64,000 bases of DNA from Rubrivivax sp. (GCA_020852865.1 JADYZZ010000026.1:114436-178435); one strand, 5' to 3'; positions 18,966 to 28,968 are shown, counted from the first letter of the stretch. Made by a program: numbers and translations. The notes: generated by a model from the sequence alone, not told the origin.

Positions 18966-19919
18966 TCAGAGCCGACCCAGGCAGCTCATCTCGCGGTGCA
19001 CGCCGATCCAGCCGCGGCCTTCGGCGTCGACCCAGCCGCGCGCCATGCCCAGGGTGTTGAAGGGCGCGACGACCTGGCCCGAGGCATCGAGCGCGACCCA
19101 GCCCATGCCCACGTCCTCGCCCGCGAGTTCCTCTTCCATCAGCGCTCGGCTGGCCGCCTCGAGGGTGGCGCCGCCGTGGCGCATGCGCGCGGCCAGTTCG
19201 TGGGCGACGACATGGCGGACGAAGACCTCACCCATGCCGGTGCACGAGATCGCGCAGACGCCGTCGCGCGCATAGGTGCCGGCGCCGATGATCGGCGAGT
19301 CGCCGACGCGGCCGACGGGCTTGTTGTTGTAGCCGCCGGTCGACGTCGCCGCGGCGAGATGACCCTCGGCGTCCAGCGCCGCCGCACCCACGGTGCCGTG
19401 GCGCTCGGCCTCGCTCGCGCGCCCGATGCCGCCGCGCTGCGCGAGCGCCTTCAGCTGCGCCAGCGCCTGCACGCGGCGCGGCGTCGTGAAGTGGCGGTTG
19501 GGGACGCTGTCGAGCCCGATGCGCTGCGCGAAGGCGTCGGCCGCGTCGCCGGCGAGCAGCACGCAGCCCGAGCGCTCCATCACCGCACGCGCCAGGCGCA
19601 CCGGGTTGCGCGTGCGGCGCACCGTGCACACGGCGCCGGCGGCCAGGTCGGCGCCGTTCATGATCGAGGCATCGAGCTCGTGGCGGCCATCCTCGCACAG
19701 CGCGGCGCCATGCCCGGCGTTGAAGTGCGGACTGTCCTCGAGCACGACGACGGCGGCCTCCACCGCGTCGAGCGCGGGCCCGCCGCGGCGCAGCACGGCA
19801 TGGCCGGCGTGCAGCGCCGCGGCCAGATCGCGATGCAGCGCCTCCCAGTCGGCGACGCCGAGCGCCTCGGGCGCGGGCGCGCCGCAGCCGCCGTGCAGGG
19901 CCAGTGCAGGGATGGTCAT
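18966..19919 (-). CDS. iaaA: Isoaspartyl peptidase / plant-type L-asparaginase (Ntn hydrolase)
   Basis: This 317-residue precursor of the T2 family is expected to cleave itself before the nucleophile threonine in HGTVGAAALD (about residue 177), giving alpha and beta subunits. LHGGCG at the N-terminus, FNAGHGAAL, DASIMNG and the substrate loop GRVGDSPIIGAGTYA are all present. It hydrolyses isoaspartyl dipeptides and asparagine in the cytosol. A GGAG site lies nine bases before the ATG. It is convergent with the ThDP enzyme gene. Confidence 0.94.
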   Translation of the reverse strand: MTIPALALHGGCGAPAPEALGVADWEALHRDLAAALHAGHAVLRRGGPALDAVEAAVVVLEDSPHFNAGHGAALCEDGRHELDASIMNGADLAAGAVCTVRRTRNPVRLARAVMERSGCVLLAGDAADAFAQRIGLDSVPNRHFTTPRRVQALAQLKALAQRGGIGRASEAERHGTVGAAALDAEGHLAAATSTGGYNNKPVGRVGDSPIIGAGTYARDGVCAISCTGMGEVFVRHVVAHELAARMRHGGATLEAASRALMEEELAGEDVGMGWVALDASGQVVAPFNTLGMARGWVDAEGRGWIGVHREMSCLGRL

Positions 19920-20198
19920 CCGCGTATCTCCGGTTGGCGGTGCAGGCTCGGGCGTCGTCGACGCCGCGCGCACTCGATGATGCGCTCACGCGCGCGCTCC
20001 GAGCGCACCGAGTCGCGCACGCCTTTGCGTCGCCTGCCCGCCGGGCTGCACCGCAGCTGCGCGCTGCCGCCGCCGCGCAGATCGCGGGCGCGGCGGGCCC
20101 GGCACGCACGCTCGTGCGCACTTGGAACGAAGGGCCGCCGCCCGGTCCCGCGACCCCCATCGCGCAGCGCGCCCGGAGCGAGCCCGACCATGGGGCGC

Positions 20199-22397
20199 TC
20201 AGGGCGTGCCGACGAAGAGATACGCGTTGAGCGCGCCGCCCAGACCGCGCCCGATGCCCAGGTAGGCGGGCCCGAGCGGCGTCTCGCCGCCCACGTACAG
20301 CGCGAGCGAAGGCAGCCAGCCCGTGCGCGCCTGGCGTGCGTAGGGCATGCCGACCTTGCCCGCCTCGAGCGCCACGCCGAGGCGCATGTCGCCGCGCAGG
20401 CCCAGCGGCAGGCGGCCGACGATGCGCTCGGCGCGCAGTTGCGCGTAGGCGACGTCGTCGCCGACGAGCTGCCCGCTCGTGTAGGCCGTGAGGTTGAGGA
20501 ACCCGCCGAGCTTGCCGGCGTCGTTGACGGGCAGGACGCCGGCCGGCGAGCCGACCCAGCTCGCGCGGCCGCCCATCACCCATTGCTCGAGCGGCCAGGC
20601 GCTGCGCAGGTCGAGCGCCGCGCGCGTGTAGCCGCGCCGCGCGGCGTGGTACCACTCGGCCTGGGCGCTCCAGCCGCTGCGCGGGAAGTACAGGCGGTCG
20701 AAGCGGTCGAAATCGGCCGCCAGCAGCCAGCCGCCGCTGCGCGTGGGTGCCGCCTCGAGCGCGTAGAGGTCGACGCCGGTCTCGAGCGCATTGGCCGTGC
20801 GGCGCTCGCGCCAGCCCAGGCGCAGCTGGCCGAGCCGCGCGAAGGCCAGCCCGGCATCGGCCTCGACCGAGGCCTGCGCCGTGCTGTACTCGGCGATGCG
20901 CCGATCGCCGTAGAACCAGTCGCTGCGCACGCGGTGTGCGGCGCCGCGCGCCTGGAAGAACAGGCGCTGCGCCGGTTCGAGCGGCTGGAACCACTCGACG
21001 CCGACGCCGCTGCGGCTGCCGAGGTCGCCGCTCACCAGCAGTTCGCCTCCGAGCGGGTTGATCCAGGTCTTCTGGTAGCCCAGGCGCAGCAGGTAGCTCG
21101 AGCCGCGCGACAGGCTCGACTCCAGGTGCACGCCCAGGCGCAGGTAGTCGGGCCCCCAGCTCTTCTCCACCGGCAGCACGCGCAGCACGGTGCGGCCGCG
21201 TGCGCCCAGCACTTCGTAGTCGACGCGCTCGTACCAGCCGTCGCCGTAGATGCGCAGCACGTCCTCCTCGAGCACGGCGCGCTCGAGCGGCGCACCGGCG
21301 CGCTGGCGCACATGGCGGCGCACGGCCGCGTCGCCGACGCGTTCGAGGCCGGCGATCTGCACCTCGTCGATGCGCGGCACGTCGCGCCGATGCACCGCGA
21401 TGCCGGCACGCCAGCGCGCGTAGGCGGCGGCGTCGACGCCGAGCGTCGCCAGCCTGCCGCGCAGCGCCTCGGCGGCAGCGCGGCCGCGCGCGGCCGCCTC
21501 GGCCGAACGCTCGAAGTCGCCGGCGCCGATGCCGCCCAGGTCGGGCTGCACATAGATGTCCTCGAGCCGCAGCCCGGCCAGCGAAGCCTGCACGTTCTGC
21601 TCGGTGAGCAGCGCGATCACCTGCGCGCTGATGCCGAGCAGACCGCTCACCTGGTCGGAGCGCAGCAGCGGCGAGCCGACGTTGACGGCGATCACGACGT
21701 CGGCCGCGCAACGCGCGTGCACCTCGCCGATCGGCAGGTTGTCGACGAGTCCGCCGTCGACGAGCTTGCGGCCGCGGTATTCGAGCGGCGCCAGCAGCCC
21801 GGGCACCGACATGCTGGCGCGCATCGCCTGCGTCAGGCTGCCGTCGCGCAGGACGACGCGCTCGCCGTTGCCGATGTCGGTGGCGATGATCGAGACGGGC
21901 AGCGGCAGCCGTTCGAGCATCGGCTCGCCGGCGTCGGCGTGCACGAGCCGGTTGAAGAAGAGTTTGATCTTCTGCCCGCTCACCACGCCTGGCGGCGTCT
22001 CGGCGCCGCCGGCCTTGATGCCGGCCTCGGGGCCGAGCAGGAAGCGCTGCGACAGGCGCTTGTTGCGAAAGGCGAACTCGTTGTAGACCGGGTCGTCGTT
22101 GAACATGTCGGCCCAGTCGGCCTGGGCCAGGGCCTGACGCATGCGCGCCGGGTCGAGACCGGCAGCCCAGGCGCCGGCCACGAGCGCGCCCATGCTGGTG
22201 CCGGCCACGCAGTCGACCGGCACGCGCAGCTCCTCGAGCAGTTCGAGCACGCCGATGTGCGCGGCGCCGCGCGCGCCGCCGCCGCCGAGCACGAGTCCGA
22301 TGCGCGGGCGCTCGGCAGCGCCCGCCGGCGCGGCGGACAGCAGCGCGGCGCAGACGAGCGCCGCGCCGGCGGCAGGCAAGAGCGGGCGCGCGCGCAT
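20199..22397 (-). CDS. Patatin-like phospholipase, type Vd autotransporter (PlpD-like)
   Basis: The protein has 732 residues. A signal peptide (about residues 1-28) is followed by a patatin domain with oxyanion loop GGGGARGAAH, the serine elbow GTSMG and the DGG dyad in LVDGGLVDN; next comes a POTRA-like region with RIDEVQIAGLERVG, and the C-terminal 350 residues are beta-strand rich with repeated aromatic/glycine patterns, as in Omp85-type 16-strand barrels. This is the order of P. aeruginosa PlpD (type 5d secretion), a phospholipase displayed at the cell surface or released. An ATG at 22409 would add four residues; the inner ATG gives a normal signal peptide. Confidence 0.88.
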   Translation of the reverse strand: MRARPLLPAAGAALVCAALLSAAPAGAAERPRIGLVLGGGGARGAAHIGVLELLEELRVPVDCVAGTSMGALVAGAWAAGLDPARMRQALAQADWADMFNDDPVYNEFAFRNKRLSQRFLLGPEAGIKAGGAETPPGVVSGQKIKLFFNRLVHADAGEPMLERLPLPVSIIATDIGNGERVVLRDGSLTQAMRASMSVPGLLAPLEYRGRKLVDGGLVDNLPIGEVHARCAADVVIAVNVGSPLLRSDQVSGLLGISAQVIALLTEQNVQASLAGLRLEDIYVQPDLGGIGAGDFERSAEAAARGRAAAEALRGRLATLGVDAAAYARWRAGIAVHRRDVPRIDEVQIAGLERVGDAAVRRHVRQRAGAPLERAVLEEDVLRIYGDGWYERVDYEVLGARGRTVLRVLPVEKSWGPDYLRLGVHLESSLSRGSSYLLRLGYQKTWINPLGGELLVSGDLGSRSGVGVEWFQPLEPAQRLFFQARGAAHRVRSDWFYGDRRIAEYSTAQASVEADAGLAFARLGQLRLGWRERRTANALETGVDLYALEAAPTRSGGWLLAADFDRFDRLYFPRSGWSAQAEWYHAARRGYTRAALDLRSAWPLEQWVMGGRASWVGSPAGVLPVNDAGKLGGFLNLTAYTSGQLVGDDVAYAQLRAERIVGRLPLGLRGDMRLGVALEAGKVGMPYARQARTGWLPSLALYVGGETPLGPAYLGIGRGLGGALNAYLFVGTP

Positions 22398-22448
22398 GGC
22401 GGGCCGCATTGTCGCGGCCGGCGAGCGCCCCGCGCGGCGCCCGGCGGC

Positions 22449-23444
22449 CTACTGCATGAAGCCGATCGGCGCACGCCGCGGCGCGGCGTCGGGCAGGTCG
22501 CCCGCTTCGAGCGTGCTGCGCCCGGCCAGGCGCGCGTTGCCGAAGGCCGTCATCCAGGCGCGGCGCATCTCGCGCGGCGCCAGGCGCGCCAGCGCGTCGA
22601 GCACGGCCTCGGCGGGTTCGTCGTCGAAGCGGCGTCCCCAGTCGTGTGCGGCGCGGATCGAGCGGTACAGGCGCAGCGCGATCAGGCGCGCGGCGTCGCG
22701 GTCGGGCGCGTTCACCTCGAACACGTTCATGCGGTTGAGGATCGGCTCGGGAATCGCGCGCTCGTCGTTCGCCGTCGCCACCCAGATCACCTGGCTGGCG
22801 TCGATCGGGACTTCGGCGAACTCGTCGGTGAAGTGGCCCGCCGTGTCGTGCTCGAGCAGCGCGTAGAGCGCGCCCAGCGGATCGTAGGCATGTTCGGCGC
22901 GCGCCTTGTCGATCTCGTCGACCACCATCACCGGATTGGCATAGACGCCGTCGACCAGGGTCTCGAACACCTTGCCCGGGCGCGCGCCCTTCCACTGGCT
23001 GCTGGCGCCCGAAAGCACCCAGCCGGCGGTGAGGCTGCTCATCGACACGAAGCCGAGGCCGGTGCCCAGCAGTTGCGCCAGCTGCTGCGCGAAATGGGTC
23101 TTGCCGATGCCCGGCGGGCCGAGCAGCAGCATCGGCGTGATCTCGAGCGCGTCGCGGCTGTCCTGACACAGCGCGAGCTGGCGCCTGAGGTCGTCGAGCA
23201 CTTCGCCGAAGTTGGGCAGGTCCTCGTACAGGTGCTGCATCGCCGGCAGCCCCGAGGGCTTGACCTGGAAGCGCTCGGCGCCCTTCTCGATCATGCGCTC
23301 GTAGGTGGCGCGCAGCGTCTCGTGCTCGCGCGGCGGCAGCTTGTCCAGGCGCTTGGCGACCTCGCCCATGCGATACAGCGGCCGCATCGAGGCCAGCGGG
23401 ATCGACCCCGCGCTGCTGGGCACCAGACCGCGTTCCTCACTCAT
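22449..23444 (-). CDS. AAA family ATPase (Lon/MoxR-like), no protease domain
   Basis: The protein has 331 residues. The Walker A GPPGIGKT at about residues 107-114, Walker B VMVVDEID and sensor region VIWVATANDE are clear. The N-terminal 80 residues contain DLPNFGEVLDDLRRQL, seen just before the AAA module of Lon, but the C-terminal Lon serine protease domain is missing. It is probably a chaperone-like or regulatory ATPase. A strong AAGGAGG site is eight bases before the ATG, better than any start in the longer upstream frame. It lies 51 bases upstream of the patatin autotransporter gene on the same strand, so the two may be co-transcribed. Confidence 0.88.
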   Translation of the reverse strand: MSEERGLVPSSAGSIPLASMRPLYRMGEVAKRLDKLPPREHETLRATYERMIEKGAERFQVKPSGLPAMQHLYEDLPNFGEVLDDLRRQLALCQDSRDALEITPMLLLGPPGIGKTHFAQQLAQLLGTGLGFVSMSSLTAGWVLSGASSQWKGARPGKVFETLVDGVYANPVMVVDEIDKARAEHAYDPLGALYALLEHDTAGHFTDEFAEVPIDASQVIWVATANDERAIPEPILNRMNVFEVNAPDRDAARLIALRLYRSIRAAHDWGRRFDDEPAEAVLDALARLAPREMRRAWMTAFGNARLAGRSTLEAGDLPDAAPRRAPIGFMQ

Positions 23445-23585
23445 GCGTCGAGCCTCCTTGGAGGGGTGGAGCAAGCCGACTGCCGGACCATTGAAGCAGA
23501 GCCTGCCACAACTGCGGCGCGCGAACAAACCGGGCAATGCCCCGCATTTGGGGTGGGTGCGCGTCGCCGGGCGCCGATTCCGCCA

Positions 23586-24134
23586 CTAATACGCCCGGCC
23601 CTTGCGATACAGCGCGTGCGCCCGGCGCCCGAGCGGGCCGCGTCCGCCCAGCGCCGCCAACGCCGCCGCGGCGTGGGCGTGCGAGATCGCCAGTCCGAGC
23701 GCGTCGGCGGCGTCCTTGCCCGGCAGGCCCGGCAGCCCGAGCAGCCGGCGCACCATCTCCTGCACCTGCGCCTTGGTCGCCAGGCCGTGGCCGACGACCG
23801 CCTTCTTCATCTGCAGCGCCGTGTACTCGGCCACCGGCAGGCCGCCGGCCACCAGCGCGGCCAGCGCCGCGCCGCGCGCCTGCCCCAGCAGCAGCGTGCT
23901 CTGCGGGTTGACGTTGACGAACACGATCTCGGCGGCGGCGCAGTCGGGCGCGTAGCAGGCGACGACCTCGCGCACGCCCTCGAAGATGAGGCGCAGCCGC
24001 TGCGGCAGGTCGCCGCGCGGCGCCTCGGCCGTGCCGATGGTGCCGCTGGCGACGTAAGCGAGCCGCTGCCCCTCGGCCTCGACGACACCAAAGCCCGTTC
24101 GCTGCAGACCGGGGTCTATGCCGAGGATGCGCAT
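23586..24134 (-). CDS. ruvC: Crossover junction endodeoxyribonuclease RuvC
   Basis: The 182-residue Holliday junction resolvase works with RuvAB. Acidic catalytic residues of the RNase H-like fold are visible: D7 in [13 protein letters not shown] in [11 protein letters not shown], and the pair in [16 protein letters not shown]. The C-terminus is slightly long and basic. The first 47 bases of the gene occur again 143 bases upstream (24231-24277), joined to a diverged continuation, so the gene appears to have been partly duplicated or replaced here. In related bacteria ruvC usually follows purH; here a PlsC-like and a CdsA-like gene lie between. Confidence 0.96.
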   Translation of the reverse strand: MRILGIDPGLQRTGFGVVEAEGQRLAYVASGTIGTAEAPRGDLPQRLRLIFEGVREVVACYAPDCAAAEIVFVNVNPQSTLLLGQARGAALAALVAGGLPVAEYTALQMKKAVVGHGLATKAQVQEMVRRLLGLPGLPGKDAADALGLAISHAHAAAALAALGGRGPLGRRAHALYRKGRAY

Positions 24135-24277
24135 GCGCGAGTGTCGCCGAGCCGATCGAGGCCGCCAGGGCTTGGGCGCAGGCTCATGTCGCCGCAGGCG
24201 ACGTGAAGGCGCGCCAGCGCCGTGCCGCAGCCAAAGCCCGTTCGCTGCAGACCGGGGTCCATGCCGAGGATGCGCAT
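24116..24277 (-). pseudogene. Truncated second ruvC 5' end (53-codon fragment)
   Basis: The first 47 bases (24231-24277) match the start of the intact ruvC (24088-24134) with one mismatch, giving [16 protein letters not shown] against [16 protein letters not shown]. The rest diverges but keeps a RuvC-like pattern (RLHVACGD against RLAYVASGT; a PGGLDRL end against DLPQRL). The frame stops inside the true ruvC start. Its ATG overlaps the stop of the CdsA-like gene (TGATG), so it may be translated. It looks like the remnant of another ruvC allele left by recombination. Confidence 0.7.
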
Positions 24278-25251
24278 CACCTGAAGTACCAGCGCACGGA
24301 GTGGAAGAAGACGGGCGCGGCGAAGCACAGCGGCGCGACGCGGTCGAGCAGGCCCACGGCGCCGGTGACGGAGCTGCGGTTGCCCCACCAGCGCACGCCG
24401 GCGTCCTTCTTCAGCGCGCGCATCACGAACGCGCCGAGCGAGCCCGTGCCGCCGGCCACCGCGGCCATCACCGCGGCGCGCAGCGGATCGACCGGAGTCA
24501 CCCAGAACAGCGTCGCGCCCAGCGTCGCCGCGGCGGCGAGGCCGAGGCCGAAGGCGCGCGCCGAGAAGCTGCGGTCGATCTGGCGCGCCAGCGGCCGGCG
24601 TCGCAGGCGACGGCTCGCCAGTTCCTGCGCCAGTTGCGCGACGGCCGTCGCGATCACGAGGAAGAACAGCAGGAAGGCGCCGCGCTCCTCGTAGCCGCGG
24701 AACTCGAGCAGGAGCAGCGCGGGCGCGTGCGAAAGGCCGTAGACGCACACCATGATGCCCCACTGGATCTTGGCGTTGCGCTCCAGGAAGCGCTCGGGGT
24801 CGCCGGCGAGCGCGCTCGCCACCGGGATCGCGAGGAACACGTACACCGGCACGAAGACCGTGAACAGGTCGAACGCACGCAGGCCGACGAGCAGGTACTG
24901 CAGCGGGACGACGACGAAGAACGCGAGCACCAGGCTGCGGTGGTCGCCGCGGCGCGTCGGCGCCAGCGTGATGTACTCGCGCAGCGCGAGAAACGAGAGC
25001 ACGGCAAAGGCGAGCGTCGCGCCCACGGGCCCCGAGACCCAGGCGACCCAGAACACGAGAGCGGCGACCCACAGCGCACGCAGGTGGCGCTGGCGCTGCC
25101 GCTGACGCTCGGCGCCGGCGTCGTCGCGCTCGCGCAGCGACTGCAGCACGATCACCACGCTCGCGGCCGACAGCAGCCCGAACAGCGCGACGAACAGCAG
25201 CGCGACCTGCTGCGGCACACTCCACTCGCGCAGCGCGATCAGCGTGGGCAT
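24277..25251 (-). CDS. Phosphatidate cytidylyltransferase-like membrane protein (CdsA family)
   Basis: The protein has 324 residues with seven or eight membrane segments. The C-terminal CdsA signature region is present: [20 protein letters not shown], with the K-K-D of the family pattern S-x-x-K-R-x2-K-D. CdsA makes CDP-diacylglycerol from CTP and phosphatidate. This version has an N-terminal hydrophobic extension and lies next to a PlsC-like acyltransferase, a pairing seen for secondary CDP-DAG synthase paralogues in proteobacteria; it may not be the essential copy. The start is 16 bases after the acyltransferase stop. Confidence 0.85.
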   Translation of the reverse strand: MPTLIALREWSVPQQVALLFVALFGLLSAASVVIVLQSLRERDDAGAERQRQRQRHLRALWVAALVFWVAWVSGPVGATLAFAVLSFLALREYITLAPTRRGDHRSLVLAFFVVVPLQYLLVGLRAFDLFTVFVPVYVFLAIPVASALAGDPERFLERNAKIQWGIMVCVYGLSHAPALLLLEFRGYEERGAFLLFFLVIATAVAQLAQELASRRLRRRPLARQIDRSFSARAFGLGLAAAATLGATLFWVTPVDPLRAAVMAAVAGGTGSLGAFVMRALKKDAGVRWWGNRSSVTGAVGLLDRVAPLCFAAPVFFHSVRWYFR

Positions 25252-25267
25252 CGCGCGCCTGCCGCCC

Positions 25268-25888
25268 TCACGCGGCCGCCGGCCGCAGCGCGACGACGGC
25301 CGCGCGCGCACGCTCGAGGAAGGCGCGCCTGTCCTCGCCCGCCGCCAGGCGCAGCGGCGCGCCGAAGGTCACCGTGCACAGGATCGGCACCGGCACCACT
25401 TCGCCCTTGGGCATCACGCGCTGCACGTTGTCGATCCAGGCCGGCACCAGCGCCACCGCGGGGAAGCGCGCGGCCAGGTGGTACAGCCCGCTCTTGAACG
25501 CCTGCGGCTCGCCCCGGCTGCTGCGCGTGCCCTCGGGGAAGATGACGAGCGAGTCGCCGTGCGCGAGCGCCTCGGCCAGCGGCTCGAGCGGATCCTCGTC
25601 GTCGCGGCGCTGGCGCGCCACGTACACGGCGTTGAAGACCGCGCTCGTGAGCCAGTGTCTGAACGCGCTCTTCGTCCAGTAGTCGCGCGCCGCGATCGGC
25701 CGTGTTGCAGCGCGCAGCTCGCGCGGCAGCGCCGCCCAGATCAGCACCCAGTCGAGATGGCTCTGGTGGTTGGCGAAGTAGATGCGCTGCTCGGCCATCG
25801 GCGCGCAGCCCTTCCAGTGGCCCTGCGCACCGGTGATCAGGCGCGCGACGAAGGCGAGCAGCACGCCCATGGCGTCGGCGAGCGACAT
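25268..25888 (-). CDS. 1-acyl-sn-glycerol-3-phosphate acyltransferase (PlsC-like)
   Basis: The protein has 206 residues. The acyltransferase block I NHQSHLDW (the NHx4D dyad) is at about residues 40-47, block III is FPEGTRSS at about 116-123, and a later block lies around VALVPAWIDN. The family adds the second acyl chain to lysophosphatidate at the inner membrane. No clear membrane anchor is seen beyond the hydrophobic N-terminus. It is followed at once by the CdsA-like gene, so together they can convert lysophosphatidate to CDP-diacylglycerol. It starts 67 bases after purH on the same strand. Confidence 0.88.
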   Translation of the reverse strand: MSLADAMGVLLAFVARLITGAQGHWKGCAPMAEQRIYFANHQSHLDWVLIWAALPRELRAATRPIAARDYWTKSAFRHWLTSAVFNAVYVARQRRDDEDPLEPLAEALAHGDSLVIFPEGTRSSRGEPQAFKSGLYHLAARFPAVALVPAWIDNVQRVMPKGEVVPVPILCTVTFGAPLRLAAGEDRRAFLERARAAVVALRPAAA

Positions 25889-25955
25889 GCAGCGGATGCT
25901 ACCGGCGTGGACGCCGCTGCGGCTTGCGCGCCGGCAAGCCGGGCGCGCGCCGCGC

Positions 25956-27533
25956 TCAATGCCTGAAGTGGCGCGTGCCGGTGAAGACCATCGCGACGCC
26001 GCGCTCGTCGGCCGCCGCGATGACCTCGTCGTCGCGCATGCTGCCGCCGGGCTGGATGACGCAGGCCGCGCCCTCGTCGACGACCACGTCCAGTCCGTCG
26101 CGGAAGGGGAAGAATGCGTCGCTCGCCACCGCCGCGCCGGCGAGCGAGAGGCCGGCGTTGCGCGCCTTGATCGACGCGATGCGCGCGCTGTCGATGCGGC
26201 TCATCTGCCCGGCGCCGACGCCCAGCGTCATGCCGCCGCCGCAGAACACGATGGCGTTGCTCTTGACGAACTTGGCCACCTTCCAGGCGAACAGCAGGTC
26301 GTCGAGCTGGGCCTCGCTGGGCGCGCGCCGCGTCACCACGCGCAGTTCGCCGCGCTCGACGTTCTTCAGGTCGGGCGTCTGCACCAGCATGCCGCCGCCC
26401 ACGCGCTTGAAGTCGAGCGCGTTGGCGCCGGCGCCGGGCGGCACCTCGAGCAGCCGCAGGTTGGCCTTGGGCGCCAGGACGGCACGCGCCGCCGGCGTGA
26501 CGGCCGGGGCGATCAGCACCTCGACGAACTGCTTGTGCTCGCCGATGCGTTGCGCGGTGGCCTCGTCCAGCGGCCGGTTGAAGGCGAGGATGCCGCCGAA
26601 GGCCGAGGTCGGGTCGGTCTGCCAGGCCTTGACGTAGGCCTGCTCGGGCGTGTCGGCGACGGCCACGCCGCAGGGATTGGCATGCTTGACGATGACGCAG
26701 GCCGGCAGTGCGAAGGTGCGCACGCATTCCCAGGCGGCGTCGGCGTCGGCGATGTTGTTGTAGCTGAGCGCCTTGCCCTGGATCTGCGTCCAGCCGGCGA
26801 GCAGGCCGGACGCCGCCTGCGCGTCGCGGTAGAACGCCGCCGCCTGGTGCGGGTTCTCGCCGTAACGCAGCTCCTGCGTGCGCGCCAGCTGCAGCGAGTA
26901 CACCGCCGGGAAGGGCGCGCGCGCCGGCACGCGCTGCGGCGCGTCCTCGGCGCCGGCCGCGAGCGCGCCGAGGTAGTTGCCGATCATGCCGTCGTAGGCG
27001 GCGGTGTGCGCGAAGACCTTCTGCGCGAGCCGAAAGCGCGTGGCACGGCACACACCGCCGGCGCGCAGCTCGTCGAGCACGGCCGCGTAGTCGGCCGGGT
27101 CGATCGCCACGGCCACGTCGGCCCAGTTCTTGGCCGCCGCGCGCAGCATCGCCGGGCCGCCGATGTCGATGTTCTCGATCGCCTCTTCGAGCGTGCAGTC
27201 GGCGCGCGCGGTGGCCTGCGCGAACGGGTAGAGGTTGACCACGAGCAGGTCGATGGTCTCGATGCCGTGCGCGGCCAGCGCCGCCAGATGCGCCGGGCGG
27301 TCGCGCCGCGCCAGCAGGCCGGCATGGATGCGCGGGTGCAGCGTCTTCACACGGCCGTCGAGCATCTCGGGGAACCCGGTCACGTCGGCCACCTCGGCGA
27401 CCGCGAGCCCGGCATCGGCGAGCAGCCGCGCGGTGCCGCCGGTCGACACCAGCCGCACGCCGAGCGCGGCGAGCGCGCGCGCGAAGTCGACGACGCCGGT
27501 CTTGTCGGAGACCGAGAGCAGTGCGGTCGTCAT
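25956..27533 (-). CDS. purH: Bifunctional AICAR formyltransferase / IMP cyclohydrolase
   Basis: The 525 residues are the standard PurH length. The N-terminal MGS-like cyclohydrolase domain starts [15 protein letters not shown] and includes STGGTARLL and NLYPF; the transformylase part holds the catalytic [12 protein letters not shown] motif and [10 protein letters not shown]. It catalyses the last two steps of IMP synthesis. The ATG overlaps the fis stop codon by four bases (ATGA), so it is the third gene of the dusB-fis-purH operon. Confidence 0.98.
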   Translation of the reverse strand: MTTALLSVSDKTGVVDFARALAALGVRLVSTGGTARLLADAGLAVAEVADVTGFPEMLDGRVKTLHPRIHAGLLARRDRPAHLAALAAHGIETIDLLVVNLYPFAQATARADCTLEEAIENIDIGGPAMLRAAAKNWADVAVAIDPADYAAVLDELRAGGVCRATRFRLAQKVFAHTAAYDGMIGNYLGALAAGAEDAPQRVPARAPFPAVYSLQLARTQELRYGENPHQAAAFYRDAQAASGLLAGWTQIQGKALSYNNIADADAAWECVRTFALPACVIVKHANPCGVAVADTPEQAYVKAWQTDPTSAFGGILAFNRPLDEATAQRIGEHKQFVEVLIAPAVTPAARAVLAPKANLRLLEVPPGAGANALDFKRVGGGMLVQTPDLKNVERGELRVVTRRAPSEAQLDDLLFAWKVAKFVKSNAIVFCGGGMTLGVGAGQMSRIDSARIASIKARNAGLSLAGAAVASDAFFPFRDGLDVVVDEGAACVIQPGGSMRDDEVIAAADERGVAMVFTGTRHFRH

Positions 27534-27766
27534 GGCAGCAGTCCGTGGGCGACGAGCTTGCGGTGCAGCGTGTTGCGGTTGATGCCCAGCCACTCCGCCG
27601 CCCGGCTCTGGTTGCCGCCGGCTTGGCGCAGCACGACGTCGAGCAGCGGCTTCTCGGCCGCGCCGATGAACAGCTCGTGCAGCGCACCGGGTGCGGCGCC
27701 GCGCAGGTCCTCGAGGTACTTCTCGACGCTCTTGCGCATGCACTCGTCGATCGCCTTGCGGCTCAT
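27530..27766 (-). CDS. fis: DNA-binding protein Fis
   Basis: The protein has 78 residues. The C-terminal helix-turn-helix [19 protein letters not shown] is the Fis/NtrC-type DNA-binding motif; the short N-terminal half matches the dimerisation helices of betaproteobacterial Fis. This nucleoid-associated factor bends DNA at growth-related promoters. Both ends overlap neighbours by ATGA: its start lies in the dusB stop and its stop in the purH start, the conserved dusB-fis linkage. Confidence 0.97.
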   Translation of the reverse strand: MSRKAIDECMRKSVEKYLEDLRGAAPGALHELFIGAAEKPLLDVVLRQAGGNQSRAAEWLGINRNTLHRKLVAHGLLP

Positions 27767-28791
27767 GGGGCGTTTCCTCCCGGTTCGGCGGCGCCCTCGG
27801 GCAGCCGCGCATGACGCTCGGCGAGCGCCTCGAAATACGCCGCCACGGCGGCGAGCTGGGCGCGGCTGTCGGCGAGCGCGTTGACCTGCGCGCGCAGCCC
27901 CGGGCCGCCGGGCAGCGCGCGCACGGCCCAGCCGATGTGCTTGCGCGCACTGCGCGTGCCCGCCGCCTCGCCGTACAAGGCGTAGTGCGCGTGCAGCTGC
28001 TCGAGCAGCCAGCGCGCGACGTCGCTCGTGGCCGGCGGCGGCGCGTGGCGCCCGTGCTCGAGGAAATGCGCGATCTGGCCGAACAGCCAGGGCCGGCCGA
28101 GCGCGGCGCGCCCGATCATCAGCGCGTCGGCACCGGTGCGCGCAAGCACGTCGCGCGCGCGCTCGGGGCCGTCGATGTCGCCGTTGGCGACGACCGGGAT
28201 GCCGGCCTCGGCCTTGATCGCCGCCACGGTGTCGTGCTCGGCCGCGCCGCCGTAGCCCTGCTCGCGCGTGCGCCCGTGCACGACCAGCAGCGCAACGCCC
28301 TCCGCTTCGGCCGCGCGCGCGATGGCCGGCGCGTTCCTCGACGCGCGGCACCAGCCGGTGCGCATCTTCAGCGTCACGGGCACGCCGTGCGGCCGGCAGG
28401 CGGCGACCACCGCCCGCACGATGCGCAGCGCCTGCGCTTCGTCGCGCATCAACGCCGAGCCGGCCCAGCGGTTGCACACCTTGCGCGCCGGGCAGCCCAT
28501 GTTGATGTCGATGATCTGGGCGCCCCGGTCGATGTGGTGGCGCGCAGCGTCGGCCATCTCCTGCGCATCGACCCCGGCGATCTGCACGGCGACGGGGCCG
28601 CGCTCACCGGCGTGGTCGACGCGGCGCACGCTCTTGGCGCTGCGCCACAGCTCGCGGCGGCTGCTCACCATCTCGCTCACCGCGTAGCCGGCGCCCAGGC
28701 GCCGGCACAGCGCGCGGAACGGCCGGTCGGTCACGCCGGCCATCGGCGCGACGAACAGGCGACCGGAGATCTCGTGGATGCCGATGCGCAT
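27763..28791 (-). CDS. dusB: tRNA-dihydrouridine synthase DusB
   Basis: This 342-residue flavoprotein reduces specific uridines in the tRNA D-loop. The TIM-barrel start [15 protein letters not shown], the catalytic cysteine loop [29 protein letters not shown] and the FMN phosphate site VVANGDI and [11 protein letters not shown] are all visible. The first gene of the dusB-fis-purH operon. No strong ribosome site is seen. Confidence 0.97.
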   Translation of the reverse strand: MRIGIHEISGRLFVAPMAGVTDRPFRALCRRLGAGYAVSEMVSSRRELWRSAKSVRRVDHAGERGPVAVQIAGVDAQEMADAARHHIDRGAQIIDINMGCPARKVCNRWAGSALMRDEAQALRIVRAVVAACRPHGVPVTLKMRTGWCRASRNAPAIARAAEAEGVALLVVHGRTREQGYGGAAEHDTVAAIKAEAGIPVVANGDIDGPERARDVLARTGADALMIGRAALGRPWLFGQIAHFLEHGRHAPPPATSDVARWLLEQLHAHYALYGEAAGTRSARKHIGWAVRALPGGPGLRAQVNALADSRAQLAAVAAYFEALAERHARLPEGAAEPGGNAP

Positions 28792-28935
28792 CGGACGGGC
28801 TGAGAGGGGAAACGACAGCGTGCCTGCAAAGGCGGCCCTGCTCAAAAAAGCGGCGCGAGTATAGCCCTCGAACCGGTGCGAACGGCGCCGTCGGCGCACG
28901 CCACCTGCCCGCTGCTTCGGCGTGTCGTCGGTACG

Positions 28936-28968
28936 CGTTCGGCGCTCGTTCGGCGCTCGTTCGGCGCG
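28936..28968. repeat. Three tandem copies of an 11-bp unit
   Basis: CGTTCGGCGCT is present twice exactly and a third time with one changed end base, in the 281-bp region between dusB and the divergent yqaA-like gene. A period of 11 puts copies on the same DNA face, so a protein-binding role is conceivable but unproven. Confidence 0.6.

Noticed and set aside
18996..24206. Very long open frame on the plus strand (over 1700 codons)
   Set aside because: It is antisense to four well-supported minus-strand genes; long open frames on the opposite strand are expected at this GC content. Its translation is rich in Arg/Ala/His without domains.
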